Shown piece by piece: positions 23,226-34,661 of a stretch of 64,000 nt of DNA (the first letter of the stretch is position 1; every line of letters starts with the position of its first letter). The position numbers were made by a program, and so were the translations under genes. The notes beneath the pieces were generated by a model, which searched no databases, was not told the origin of the DNA, and saw only the letters and a program-made list of their open reading frames with translations. This stretch comes from Pseudogymnoascus destructans. Taxonomy: Eukaryota > Ascomycota > Leotiomycetes > Thelebolales > Thelebolaceae. The stretch spans positions 824,274 to 888,273 of the forward strand of contig NW_020167538.1 of NCBI RefSeq assembly GCF_001641265.1, in the 5' to 3' direction.

Positions 23226-25247
23226 ATGCCCATGACATTTTATAGGAACCAGCTTGGCTATTTCCAACAGGTAGGCAATTCTCACTCCCGAGTCACGACC
23301 ACACACACTAATCCTATCCGCTTCAGGTACATCTCGCACGTTGCCGCAGCATGCATGGTGCTGTACGGTTATGATGCGTCGACCTATAATTGTTGGAACT
23401 GCATTCCTGGTAGTACGCTGCACATGCGTAGCCTGTATACCAACTGTGTATATATAGGGGCTTCGCCCCCCGTAGTTTTTCAATCAAGTCGTCAAACTCC
23501 AATTATGTGTTCAACAATAATGGAAATTTTGATATGTCAGGAACGTTATAAACTATAATTATATTAACACGAATAGCCTGCCAGAACCCCCCTCATTGGG
23601 TGGAATACTTCGACACGCCCTATCTAGACTCATACTAATCACGTGATTATACAGAATTCCTATACTCTCGGTCTCATTAATACGTCCTATAATATTGGCG
23701 GCATCGTTTCTGGGTTTCTTCTTGGGCGGGCCAATTGTATGTTGACCTCCAGTCGTGGTGATAAAGTGCGGTGACTGACAATTTTAAAGGCCGATAGGTT
23801 CGGGCGAAGATAGGGAATGGGAATTGGCTGCTTTATGACCATCATCGCTACTTTCATGCAAACATTTGCCCCTGAGCACAATGCTGGTGTCTTTATCGCC
23901 GGTCGTGTCATTATTGGACTTGGCCAAGGCATTACATTGAGTATGTGCTCCCATTTTTGCCTGCCCCAATTATAACAATCAAAGAGTTGTAACTGATCGG
24001 GATACCCATAGCTTCTGGACCAATTTACATTGGAGAGTTAGCCCCTACTGAGATTTGTGGCCAAATCATGGGCTTTTGGCAGTTATTCTACTCTGTCGGA
24101 TCCTTTATTGCATACTGGATTGCATGCGCCACTGGCCTTCATTCCGAGGCCTAGGGCCAATGGGACTGGAAGTTGGTAATCATCTTCCAGATTATGGTCC
24201 CTGCAATCATCTGCGTCCTCTTGCTATTCATTCCAGAGACGCCCAGATGGTACATTCAAAAGGGCAGAATTGAAGAAGCAAGGGCATCGCTCACGCGCAT
24301 TCGTGACACACCTGAAGAAATCGAAGATTGATGATTCGAGAGGCAATGGCATACGAAAACGAAATGAACAGTGGCAACCAGGGTCTATCTCAGTACAAGG
24401 CTTTGCTTACGGACAGGTCTGTTCGTAAGCATCTTTGGATTACCTTCATTGTCAATGGCGGGCAGCAGCTCACTGGTCAAGGCAGTCTTAACTAGTACTC
24501 GTCGCAAATCCACAAGGGAATCTACAAGGATAAGCACACCATCGATTTGATCAATGCCATCAACGGCACTTGCGGTATTCTGTTCACATTGAACGCTGTC
24601 TGGACTGTCGATCGATACGGCCGAAAGTTCCTCTTCATCGTAGGAGGAATCGGAATGGCAGTCGTCTGCATGATTGCCTTTGCATCAGTCGGCATCGCCA
24701 CCCCTGATACCTTCTACCTGTCCAAAGGAAAGGAAGTTCTCACCAAAGAGCAGCCCGTCGGCATTGCCCTCACGTTCTTGCTTTTCCTCTTCATCTTCTT
24801 CTACAAGCCAACTTGGGGTGCAACGACCTGGATTTGGACCGCTGAAGTCTTCTCCATGAACGTCCGCGCCCAAGTTGTCGGCATGTGCTCGCAGTGGCAG
24901 AACGTCTCCAACCTAATCTTCAACCAATTTTTCTCAGTCTTCCTAGCCAAGGCTAGTTTGTACGTCTTCCAACCCGCTCACTCTTTTCTATAGCTAACTT
25001 GCCGCAGCTATACCTTCTACTTCTTTGGAGGATCAACGTTATGCTTGCCATCTTTGTTCTGTTTATCGTCCCAGAGACGAGGAACATCAAGGAGATGGAC
25101 ACCCTCTTCGGTGGATCCAATCATATCGAGAAGGGTGGAGCTCACGCCGTTGGTGCTACTGCGAACACAGAGAGACTGTGCCCGCTGTCGCTGGGTCGAA
25201 GGTTTAATGGTTGTCTGGTTGGAAACTCTGTGTCGTTTGACGTGTGA
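23226..25247 (+). pseudogene. MFS sugar transporter (lactose permease-like) pseudogene
   Basis: Homology to fungal sugar/H+ symporters covers nearly the whole gene: RYISHVAAACMVLYGYDAS, INTSYNIGGIVSGFFLGGP, GRVIIGLGQGITL, PIYIGELAPTEICGQIMGF, LLFIPETPRWYIQKGR (PETPRW motif), NGGQQLTGQGSL, WTVDRYGRKFLFIVGG and FIVPETRN. Lesions: poorly matching extra sequence at 23390-23580, TAG at 23811 (RRW expected), TAG at 24152, frameshift near 24330, TAG at 24493, and a frameshift near 25010-25030. Splice sites at about 23633-23663, 23734-23790 and 23941-24012 still look usable. Adjacent to three broken pectin genes, so uptake of pectin-derived sugar is a reasonable guess for the former role. Confidence 0.85.
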
Positions 25248-26166
25248 GTGGTACATTATGGTGAGGAGGGGCCTTTGTAGAGGCCGGTTCTATACAGTAA
25301 CATAAACCACAATATTAGCGAGCTAGTCTCTAATATATTTTTAATTAATTGCTGGAACAATAACTGCATACGCAATGTATTTAGATGGTCTATTTATTTG
25401 AATGTGACTATGAGTGCATTCATGTCTGGCGTCATTGAGTATGAGTATTCAACGCCCAGAATATTTGATTTATAGCTATGTTACCTACACCCATCCCATC
25501 GTTGTGATATTGCCCGTAATTGTTCTATGCTCCATCTAGACTGGAAATACGATTGTGAAGAAAAGAATGTGCTAATGTCTGCTGTCGTCAAATAGATCCC
25601 TCAAATGGCTTACAACGCTAGTTATCAACAATACAAGTAAATTGTCGCTCAAGACTTCAAAGAACAGATTCTACACCGCTGGGAATCGCTAACTGCAAGT
25701 AAAGTCAATAGAACTTTTTCCCCTGGTTTTAATTTCCCGATAGCTAGCAGAGTGGTTTTAGCCTCCCAGAAACCATTATAGATACCTTAGGCTTTCAGGC
25801 GGCATTAATAATCTACAGTGTTTTAATTTTTATATTCGTGTAATATGCTTTCAACTGTCGAGAGTACTCGAGCAACACTGGTGGCGTATAGTACCGTGAC
25901 GATTACCATCGTATCAGTCATCACTCACAGCTTCCACAGAGGTTAAAGGCTTACGTAGCATTATTTTACAAGTCCTCGTTTATTTAACAATCAACAAGAA
26001 CTGTGGTCGGTGTCCATCATCCCCATCGTCGCTCCGCTGCTCAACTTCATCATTGCGCTGCTCAGGGTCGAACTTAATCACTCACAAATTCCAGAATCTT
26101 GAAAAGGCTTGCTTGATATTCATGTCCATTATTTTACAAGCTTCGTCTATTTAACAATACACACGC
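25248..26166. other. AT-rich intergenic region
   Basis: No gene. Contains a diverged extra copy of the 3' end of the neighbouring CCT1 gene (separate entry). Confidence 0.5.
25959..26080 (-). repeat. Diverged partial duplicate of the CCT1 3' end
   Basis: This stretch aligns with 26127-26222, which spans the last ~20 codons, stop and 3' UTR of CCT1 (shared CATTATTTTACAAG, TATTTAACAAT, GTGTCCATCATC and AACTTAATCA/AATTTAATCA). Read on the minus strand it encodes IKFDPEQR then a changed acidic/His tail, DDGDDGH. It has an extra ~25 bp and no stop at the equivalent place, so it is a tandem duplication remnant, not a gene. Confidence 0.75.
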
Positions 26167-28030
26167 CTAGTGGCCGTGTCCATCATCGCCGTCGCCACGT
26201 TGTTCAGGATCTAATTTAATCATCGTATCAATGCGCATGATAGATATGCACGCCTCGACCGCCGACTTCAACTGCCTGATCTTGCTCATGCTGGGCTCAA
26301 GCACGCCAGCCTTGATCTCATCAACCACCTTGCCCTTCGTCAGGTCCAACCCGTAGTTCTTGTAGTTCTTCTTCTTCGCAATGCTCTTCTCGTCCTCGTT
26401 CGCATCTCCATCCTTGATGCGCTGCGATAAGGCGTGGCGGGAACGAAGCTGTGCGACGAGTTCTGAGGAGTCCTTTGCGGCGTTAACAGCAAGGGTCTTG
26501 GGAATGATGAGGAGCGCCTGGGCGAATTCGCCAATGGCGAGCTGCTCGCGGGAACCAACGGTACCAGCGAACTCCTCCAGGTAGATGTGGAGAGCTGTCT
26601 CGACGGCGCCACCACCTGGGACGATGGAGCCACTCTCGAGGGTACGCTTGACAGCGCAGAGGGAGTCGTGGACGGATCGCTCCATCTCGTCCAGCTGGAA
26701 GTCGTTCGCACCACGGAGAATGATGGACGCAGAGGTGTGGACCTTGGTGCCCTTGACCAAGATGCACTCATCGTCTGAAATTCTCTCCTGAACAACCTCT
26801 TCGGCGTAACCCAACGACGAAGCCTCGAATTTCTCGTCACCGTTAAGGTCAGAAAGCGAGGAGACGAGAGTAGCACCGGTGGCCTTGGCGATTCTGCGAA
26901 GATCCTCCTTCTTACAGCGGCGGACAGCCATGGCACCCTTCTCGATGAAAAGCTTGAGGACCAAGTCATCAATTCCCTTGGTGGTGAAGATGACGTTTGC
27001 TCCGGACTTCAGGATCATCTCAACTCTGTCCATAACGATACCTGACTCGCGCTGTCTGATTTGTTCAAGTTGTTGCGGGTCGTCGATAGTGATGTGAACT
27101 CCCAACTTCATTCTCTCCTTTTGTAGGTTCATATCTAAAACGGCGATCTTGGCATCCTTGACATGAGTTGTCATAGCTTGCGAAGCGACAGTGCAGTTAA
27201 GCGCGTAGCCCTTCACCAGAATCGACTCCAATGCGCCCTTTCCGTGGGCCTTGAGGATATTGACCGCCTTGACTGGGTATTTCGTCTCATTTCTGTTGTT
27301 TGTCGACTTGACTGCCTGCATAGCATCCACAACCATGTTCGCAAAGAAGTCGGAATCAGATCCGATGATCTTGCTGGACATCGAGGTTTTGGCAATGTTG
27401 ATGAGCGATTCCCGTCCGAGGTTGTCAACCTTCACGCTTATGTTCTCGTGCATGTATTTGACGGCTTCGCGAAGGGCAAGGCGGTAACCTGTGATGATTG
27501 TGGTAGGGTGTATGCGGTTCTTCATAAGGTCGTTTCCTCTTCGGAGGAGCTCTGCTGCTATTATGACAACGGAAGTCGTTCCATCTCCAACCTCCTTATC
27601 TTGCTGTTGTGCCAGCTCCACCAAAATCTTTCCAGCCGGGTGCTCGACGTCTAATAGAGACAGGATGGTAGCTCCGTCGTTTGTAACCGTAACGTCCTGC
27701 AGTAAAACGTCAATAGGGGAAATAGGGACAGATGTGGCATCGTGCGTACTCCTATGTCATCCACCATCATCTTGTCCAAGCCACTGGGGCCAAACGAACT
27801 CTTCACTACATTGGCAATGGCTTGAGTAGCGAGAACTAAGAATTTGTCAGTATGTATACCTGTTTCTGGGGTACTATAATCTGCATACCATTCTGATCAC
27901 GAATATCTGACCCGCTGATCTTTGTTCCTCCCAGGACTAAACATTTATCAGTCCATATTGATTAATATAGGCAGTTGGTTTTCATACAAAGCGTTCCCGC
28001 ATTCCTAGGCTGTTCGAATAATCCAGACAT
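26167..28030 (-). CDS. cct1: Chaperonin TRiC/CCT subunit alpha
   Basis: Modelled as complement(join(26167..27696,27750..27835,27889..27936,27988..28030)), 568 residues. Four exons, each junction in frame: MSGLFEQPRNAGTLF / LGGTKISGSDIRDQN / VLATQAIANVVKSSFGPSGLDKMMVDDIG / DVTVTNDGAT. Group II chaperonin ATPase motifs are present: GPSGLDKM, NDGAT, GDGTTS, and GGGAVE in the hinge. KTSMSSKIIG, AGAMAVRR-type (KGAMAVRRCKKEDLRRIAKATGA) and TSASIILRGANDF identify the alpha subunit. Acidic/His tail GDGDDGHGH. One of eight subunits of the cytosolic ring that folds actin and tubulin. It is divergent from prolyl-tRNA synthetase with a 332-bp gap. Confidence 0.96.
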
Positions 28031-28362
28031 GATGGCGTATATGGGTCTGTCGTGACACTTTTCTCCAGCTATCTCAACCTCACAGCGTCGCGAAAATGTT
28101 AAGAGACGCGGCGAAGCTTGGACGCTAGCAACAACAAGGTTAGCGCCAAATTTACTAGGGTGGTGTCGGCTAAACCGCGCTAATGGTGGGGGACAGCGCG
28201 GGAGGTCACTCGAACTTCAGGGTTCACACACCGAATGAGTCGAGAACAATATTTTGTTGTCCCACCTGACAACACGACACTGATAAAATTTAAACCCCAA
28301 ATTCAACCCATATATACATCTACAGACGCTGAATACAATATCTACTGATATATACAGTGAGA
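28031..28362. promoter_or_regulatory. Bidirectional promoter, cct1 / prolyl-tRNA synthetase
   Basis: Only 332 bp separate two divergent start codons of essential genes, so both promoters must lie here. No specific site recognised beyond a TATATATAC run at 28310 close to the ProRS start. Confidence 0.6.
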
Positions 28363-30239
28363 ATGGCCTCGAAGGGCCCAGAAGCTCCAGCAGCGCAACA
28401 AATTATCGACAATGCGACGAATAAGATTTCAGAGGCCGTAGGAGGAGTTCCAGCAGTGCAACAAGTTGTTGGCAATGGTACAAACAAGGCTGTAGAGGGC
28501 GCAAGCGGAGCCCCAGCAGAGACTTCCAAAAGTGCACTTAAGAAGGCAGAAAAGAAGGCAAAGATGGCCGCAGATAAGGCGGCAAAAGCTGCTAAGAACG
28601 CGCTTGTAGTTGGGCAAGGCAAGAAGGCAGACGATATCATTGGAATAACTGTATCCAAGGAGGAGGACTTTTCTGCATGGTATCAAGAGGTTGTTGTCAA
28701 GTCGGAGATGATTGAATACTATCAAGAGATTGCGGGGTTCTTTATTCTGCGCCCAAGGTCCATGTTCATTTGGAACACCATCAAGAAATGGTTTACAGCA
28801 GAGATTGAGGAGCTAGGCGTAGAGGAAGCCAGTTTCCCTATGTTCCTGTCGCAGAGGGCGATCGAGAGAGAGAAGAAGCACGTGGAGGGTTTCGCCCCCG
28901 AGCTTGCTTGGGTTACAAAAGCGTTAGTTACTCCGCTTCTCCCCCCCACCCTCGAATACATTTCAGCTATTAACAGCTTAACAGAGGCGATAAAGACCTC
29001 GAGGCTCCAGTTGCTGTTCGCCCTACCTCCGAAGTTATCCTGTACCCATTCTACGCGAAGTGGATTCGAAGCCATCGCGACCTTCCCCTCCGCCTTAATC
29101 AATGGAACACCGTCGTCAGATGGGAAGCCAAACAGACCACTCCATTCCTCCGAGCACGCGAGTTTGAATGGCAGGAAGGACACACCGCGTCGGTGTCAGA
29201 AGAACTGGCTGGAAAGGAGGTTCTCCAGATATTGGAGTTGTATGCCAAGGTTTATGAAGATCTGTTAGCTGTCCCGGTCGTTCGTGGGAGAAAGACGGAG
29301 AAAGAGAAGTTTGCTGGAGGATACTATACCACGACTGTCGAGGGATATATCCCATCCAACGGCCGTGGAATCCAAGGCGCCACGTCCCACTGTCTGGGCC
29401 AGAACTTTAGCAAGATGTTCGACATTACGATTGAAGATCCAAACCCAAAGGCTGGAGAGAAACCCGGCCATATGCACGTCTGGCAAAACTCCTGGGGCAT
29501 GTCGACTCGTGTAATTGGTGTCATGGTTATGATCCATGGCGATAACAAGGGCCTAGTCCTCCCACCAAGGATTGCGCGTGACCAGGTCGTCATTATCCCA
29601 GTCGGAATCAACAAGAGCACGACTGCAGATGATAAGGAGCGCCATTATGATCAATTGCAGGCCATGAAGGCTACGTTGAAGAAGGTTGGTGTTCGTGCTG
29701 ATTACGATATCCGCGATGGTTATACCCCAGCTTGGAAGTTCAACGACCACGAGCTCAAGGGTGTCCCTCTGAGACTTGAATATGGTCCAAAGGACGCAGC
29801 CAAGAATGTCGTGAGCTACGCTCGCCGTGACACTGGAGAAAAGGGAACTATTGCTATTGCCAACCTCGCGACTGAGGTAGCTGAGCTCCTTGAGACCATT
29901 CAGAAAGACATGTATACCAAAGCCGAAGCTAATTTCCGGGCCCACCGTATCACTATCACCAAGTGGGACGATGTTATCCCCGCCCTTGATGCCAAGAACG
30001 TTGTTTTAATTCCTTACTGTTTGGCCGAGAAGTGCGAAGATAAGATCAAGGAATTGACCACTGTCGATGACTCCGCCCACGAGGGTCCCCTTGAGAAAAA
30101 GGCCCCAAGCATGGGCATGAAGAGTCTCTGCATTCCCTTCGAACAGCCAGAAGGTATCGTGAAGGGTGAAACCAAGTGCTTGAACCCTGAGTGCGGAGCA
30201 TTCGCTGAGAAGTGGTGTATGTTTGGAAGAAGTTACTGA
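28363..30239 (+). CDS. Prolyl-tRNA synthetase, cytosolic (class II)
   Basis: Modelled as join(28363..28922,28985..30239), 604 residues. The single intron (28923-28984, GTTAGT...TTAACAG) joins WVTKA to GDKDLEAPVAVRPTSE. The N-terminal ~90 residues are an Ala/Lys-rich extension (KKAEKKAKMAADKAAKAAKN). The class II core follows: SFPMFLSQRAIEREKKHVEGFAPE, VRPTSE, FLRAREFEWQEGHTA (motif 2 Arg-Glu), LGQNFSKMF and GLVLPPR (motif 3 region). It then has the anticodon-binding domain and the eukaryote/archaeal-type C-terminal zinc-like domain ending CLNPECG...WCMFGRSY. Charges tRNA-Pro for cytosolic translation. Frame is clean throughout, unlike the genes on either side beyond 30.2 kb and before 26 kb. 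Confidence 0.94.
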
Positions 30240-30606
30240 TGGGCTTATTACAAATGATCAAAAAAGAAAACTTTCAAGCCTTGCCACATTTCTCAGCTAT
30301 GCCCGCATGCTTGGAGCCACCAACAGGCTTGTGAATTTGCATAACTGGACCCAACCGGAGCTTGCCTCTTGCATTTCATGTTCTAGCTATTTGGAATGTA
30401 CGAATGCCTCTTTATTATCGCTCTTACTATAACTCCATGGCATTGCGGTCATCAAGTCCCATAGCATAACTAAAATCGCCAACAACCAAGCATTATAGTA
30501 GATCCAGAATGCAACCGAACATGTGACCCTTGCGGCAATGGTAGATATACGTTTTGGTTTTTTGCTTGGCAGTCACTTCCAACCATAGCTTCCAATTGCT
30601 GGATCA
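30240..30606. other. 3' region of ProRS
   Basis: No gene or repeat recognised in this short stretch. Confidence 0.4.
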
Positions 30607-31403
30607 TTGCCTAACATAGACGAGTTGCCAGTGCCATCTCAACAATACCAGAAAATATCCATTGGCATAATAAACGTTATCGACTCTTTAAGGGGAGATT
30701 TGTCATCTAAGATGCGACGATTACAAGGATCTGGTTTACGTATTTCTTTTTTTATATTTTTTGCCCGTTTGTTTTTATTATTTGATTTAGAAATACTTTT
30801 ACATCGCGGGCCAGAACCGCCCAAGCTCAAAACGCAGAATGTTCCAAAAATGACCGCCTTGTTTCGACAGAGAACGAAAAGCATGATTATTCGAAAAGGG
30901 CACGAATTAGATGCACCGATAACTTCAGCAGAGCTCTATGCTTTGTTTTCAACAATTGTGAAGCAAGCGTCGAGGCAACCGCTTGTGGACTCCGTCGAGG
31001 TGAGAGAAGCCCACATTGTATCTGACAATAACTTAGTTTAATATAGGTGCGTATGATGGTAGTATATTCGCGATGGGTGCAGATCGTTACCGCAAAAACG
31101 ACGCGATTCTATATTACATCAATCGTCGAAGGGTGGGATAATATTGCAAATCAAATGGAGATTTATCAGACACCATGGTTTAATTTCATGACCATTCTGG
31201 GCCAGCAATGTATATTACTTGCTGTATTCGAGTCAACTAGGATGCAAACTCCTGATACTAAGGGACGAACCCCCCTCAGAGATATGGCACCAAGAGAACA
31301 AAACTTAAAGCACAAGCTCCCAACCGCCGAGATGTGTGGTAGCAAGAAGAAGAAGATAAAGCACAAACCGGATGGTACCAAGGATACATTGCCGATTTTT
31401 TAA
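30607..31403 (+). CDS. Hypothetical two-exon frame, weak MADS-box-like helix
   Basis: Two open frames join through a plausible intron with donor GTGAGA (after VDSVE, near 31000) and acceptor AATATAG at about 31047. Around residues 80-110 the text FRQRTKSMIIRKGHELDAPITSAELYALF resembles the DNA-binding helix of short fungal MADS-like proteins (pattern KR-x3-KK-x-EL-x5-A-x-VY-x-LI). Upstream sequence (a hydrophobic Phe/Leu run) and the Lys-rich tail (KKKKIKHK) do not fit any family I know, and the region lies at the edge of repeat-rich DNA. Could be a real lineage-specific gene, a decayed one, or chance. Low confidence. Confidence 0.3.
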
Positions 31404-31490
31404 AAACTTTTTGGTGTCTATTATCACCCTTCTTGTGGGGGTCTGAACTCAAAAATATCCACATCCCAGTGGCCCGGCGAGCGAACTGAT

Positions 31491-32574
31491 GTGCCTCCGA
31501 TCCAGGAAGCTGATCGTGCCCCATATCAGAAGTGGCTCGAGTCGAGCGGATTCCCGGTCGCGTCCGACCCAAAGATCTGGGAAGCTATCCGTACAAACTG
31601 GATCGGCTTCCTCTCAGCCACGGGTTCAATGCCGAAGCGCGAACTTGCACCGTGTCGTAAGGTCGTGACCTGGGGGCCTCGCGGGTCCGAATCGCCGCCA
31701 GCCCAGACAAAGAGATTCAAGCAGGATCGAAAGACGCGCCGCTGTATCCAGGGGGCAGTGTGGCTGCAGTTTGACGTGTTACAAACTCTTGCAGAGCGAT
31801 GGCCGATACCTGTCCGGACCATCGTCAACCGGGCGGGGTTGGGAACAGAGCAAGGGCCGTTTGAGGGTTGGGCAGCTAAGATGAATCTGAGTAAGCGACG
31901 GCGGGGTGATTCGATCTTTGCGGGGCTGGTATTCTTCCTTGTATACTCTCATTTATGAAGGCACGCTTGAAGAGATGGGACTCGAGATTAGCGAGGATAT
32001 GTTAGACAGTATCATGAGCGTGAGCGAAGCCGATGCTTGGCACGGCCGGATCTTCCAGAGCATGGACCGAGATCCAGGGCCAGTAGAGGGGCCCATCGAG
32101 GAACTAGTGACAGAGCTGACCACGGATCCGAAGGCCACATATCGCACGAATCCGCTCCTCTGGTGGATTGGTATTCTTGTGCAGTCATCGCTTCAAACAG
32201 ATGGGGACGATTACATCAGTCGGGGGCAGTTCGACTTCAACATTCTAACCATGGATATGGACATTAAAGAACGGCTTGAGGCGCTCCTCCACTACTCGAC
32301 AGTGCTGGTGCTCAACTACTCGATGAACACATGGAAGACGAGCGCGGTTCGAATGGACGAGGTTCACGCCAGCATGGCAGCTGTAGATATGAGATGGCTC
32401 AATGCCGACGACGACCAGCGACCTGCAGCCAGCGTTGATATACGCAGATGTCAGTCTGCTTCATGGAAGGACATAGTCAAGCACATACGAGCGCAGAGCA
32501 AGGCATTTCTCGGGGACCAGCCTAGGACGGTCGCGAAGCAGATTCGGGTGTTGTTAACGTTGGAGGTGGTGTAA
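31491..32574 (+). CDS. Hypothetical protein, possibly 5'-truncated
   Basis: GC-rich coding-like sequence in AT-rich surroundings. Two frames: EADRAPYQKWLESSGFPVASDPKIWE... to about 31890, and EEMGLEISEDMLDSIMSVSEADAWHG... to the stop at 32574. They can be joined by an intron with donor GTAAGC (about 31893) and an AAG acceptor near 31966, otherwise a one-base shift is needed. The first frame is open upstream of 31491 without an ATG, so the 5' end may be missing; the next in-frame ATG is at 31629. The second half holds a well-formed helical protein (RLEALLHYSTVLVLNYSMNTWKTS, SWKDIVKHIRAQSKAFLGDQP). Family not recognised. Confidence 0.45.
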
Positions 32575-32663
32575 TGGTCATGGTGGCGTAATGGATACTA
32601 AAACCCCACCTCGTAACTTCAAACTTGTAAAAAAAGCCTTCGGGTTTAGGAAACTGAGGCGCG

Positions 32664-33850
32664 TATGGCTGAAACTATAGAGGCATACAACAATCGACAA
32701 TTTACAACCTTAAAGGCTGTAGCAGAACACTTTGAAGTCAGCCGCTTAACATTGACGCGTCGGGTGTCAGGACATCTTTCTCGGGTGCAAGTGCGACATA
32801 ACTAACAACTTCTATCTATAGTTGAAGAGAGTACTTTAGTAAAGTGGATTTGTTAATTTTCATCCATAGGACGCCCTATTAGACACTAGCTAATCAAGGA
32901 ATTGGCAGAAGAAATCAGGATCTAAAGAGTCTAACATGTTAATAACGCGTTATCCCAAATTATACGATATCTACTAATTAGTTAACAATGGATTTAACAC
33001 TTTATTTAACGCCAAATAGAGCTTACTACAATTACTACTCGACAAATCGAGTCTGCAAGACATTAAGAACCAACATTTGAAGTGCTTAAACACTAGTTTA
33101 TAATGCTACAAGCAAAGATGCAAGAACAAAGCTATGATATTTACAATGTATATAACATAGATGAATTAGATTTTAGGATTAGAACTAGTTAAACGAACCA
33201 TGTAGTAGCTGACGCAACTATGTGTACACGTTAGAAAGTTGTTCTTAGCCGTTAAGAGTGGGTGTTAGTCATTAAGTGCATCTCTATAGATAAACACATC
33301 TTGCTACCACTTGTGATTTTTAAAGCTAACACTATTAACAGCACTTAGTCTACAAATCCACACGTAGAGGATTAGCGATTCTTAGCAAGTACGAAGGGTT
33401 GGACATTAAACGTCTATGGATTACAGTGGCTATAGTAAGTTTTTGAGCTAGAAACCTATGAAATTGCAGATGGCAAACCATAACTTTTGGTTGCAGATGG
33501 CCATAACAGCTATATTTCTGCAAACTTTATTGCTCATTACATATAACATAATATCGACCTTCTTATACTTCCGCCACCTTGTTCCTACATCCTTCAACCT
33601 CTTGATGTTGTAGTATTTAGACCGCTAAAGACTGCACTAATAAGCGAGACGGACCAACTTACACAAGTTGGAGCAAGGAATATACAAAAGGTAGAATGGA
33701 TAGAAATGTACTACAAAGCAAGGTTATGAGCGATATCACAATATAACATTTAAAGCGCATGGTAGGAGCAGGCATTTATCCATTTAATCCTTAAAACGCA
33801 TATAAACACTTGCTAACTTTACACACCCGCTCTTCTACGACTTTAACAAA
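32664..33850 (+). pseudogene. Pogo/Fot1-type DDE transposase relic (AT-rich, many stops)
   Basis: Heavily degraded but readable. It starts MAETIEAYNNRQFTTLKAVAEHFEVSRLTLTRR (helix-turn-helix of the psq/CENP-B type; quoted here in substance at 32664-32760), then GRPIRH-LIKELAEEI, DIYN-x-x-NIDELDF (first catalytic Asp block), VADGHNSYISANFIAHY (second Asp) and LILPPPCSYILQPLDVVVFRPLK (third Asp). Stops are mainly TAG/TAA and the whole copy is AT-rich compared with the intact pogo copy at 34.7 kb, as expected for C-to-T mutation. It belongs to a different pogo subfamily from the two longer copies (no zinc-knuckle tail seen). Confidence 0.8.
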
Positions 33851-33866
33851 TGCCACTACACCACCT

Positions 33867-34438
33867 TGTAATGGTGGGTGCACCAGATGTGAGAATCTAG
33901 CCACCCAAGGAAGGGATGATTTTACTAAGACAACACACTGTCTTAGGAAACAGAGCCAAAGGGTTGTAGCTTAGACTATTCCACAATGCAGCAATCAAGT
34001 ATATGATGTAGTGGAGTGGTTTGGACAAGTTGTAACAAATGTTGAGTCTGAGAACTCAGGGATAAGTCAGAGGTTAGCACCTCACTGACTTTTCAGAAAC
34101 AAGGACTAACAAGATCAATGCTTGGAAGCTTGGAAAAGACGTGGAAGTATGTGATAGTTGATTTACTGTATTGTCTGCTTGCCCTTTCTTAAGGAAAGGG
34201 CAATCCTAAATCATAGAGGGTTGTAGAGATATGCTATGTGGTAATATCAGCCCAGTAACTAAGGAGCGATGACGCGTAATGAATCATAGATGGTTGTAGC
34301 AATCGTTGAGTAGTATTGCTCTTGTTGTTGGTGTGATAAGCCAAAATATGTATAGTGACTTGTAGGTTTGAGGAGGAGATTTCCAAGTTTGCTCTTGAGT
34401 TTGATAGCAAACTGAGTGCAACGAATGTCAGTATGACA
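33867..34438. repeat. TG...CA terminal-repeat unit, copy 1 (internally deleted solo LTR?)
   Basis: Starts TGTAATGGTGGG and ends GTCAGTATGACA, like the copies at 46085 and 50254. At 572 bp it is shorter than those because of an internal deletion. No 5-bp duplication at the ends (CACCT left, CTTAG right). The left flank is a pogo relic, the right flank is a Gypsy reverse transcriptase cut inside the LRGTYNL motif. Contains a 10-bp inverted repeat (TTGCCCTTTC, loop TTAAG) at 34179-34203. Confidence 0.8.
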
Positions 34439-34661
34439 CTTAGAGGCACCTATAACCTAATTCGAATCAAGGAAGGAGATGGGTGCAAAACAGCATTCCG
34501 CACCTGCTATGGCTTGTTTGAATATTTAGTTATGCCTTTTGGTTTAACAAATGCACTAGCATCTATGTAGAGGCTTATGAATGCAGCCCTCTATGAATAC
34601 TTGGATGTATTTGTTATCGTCTACTTAGACGATATCTTAGTCTACTTAACAGAACATGTTA

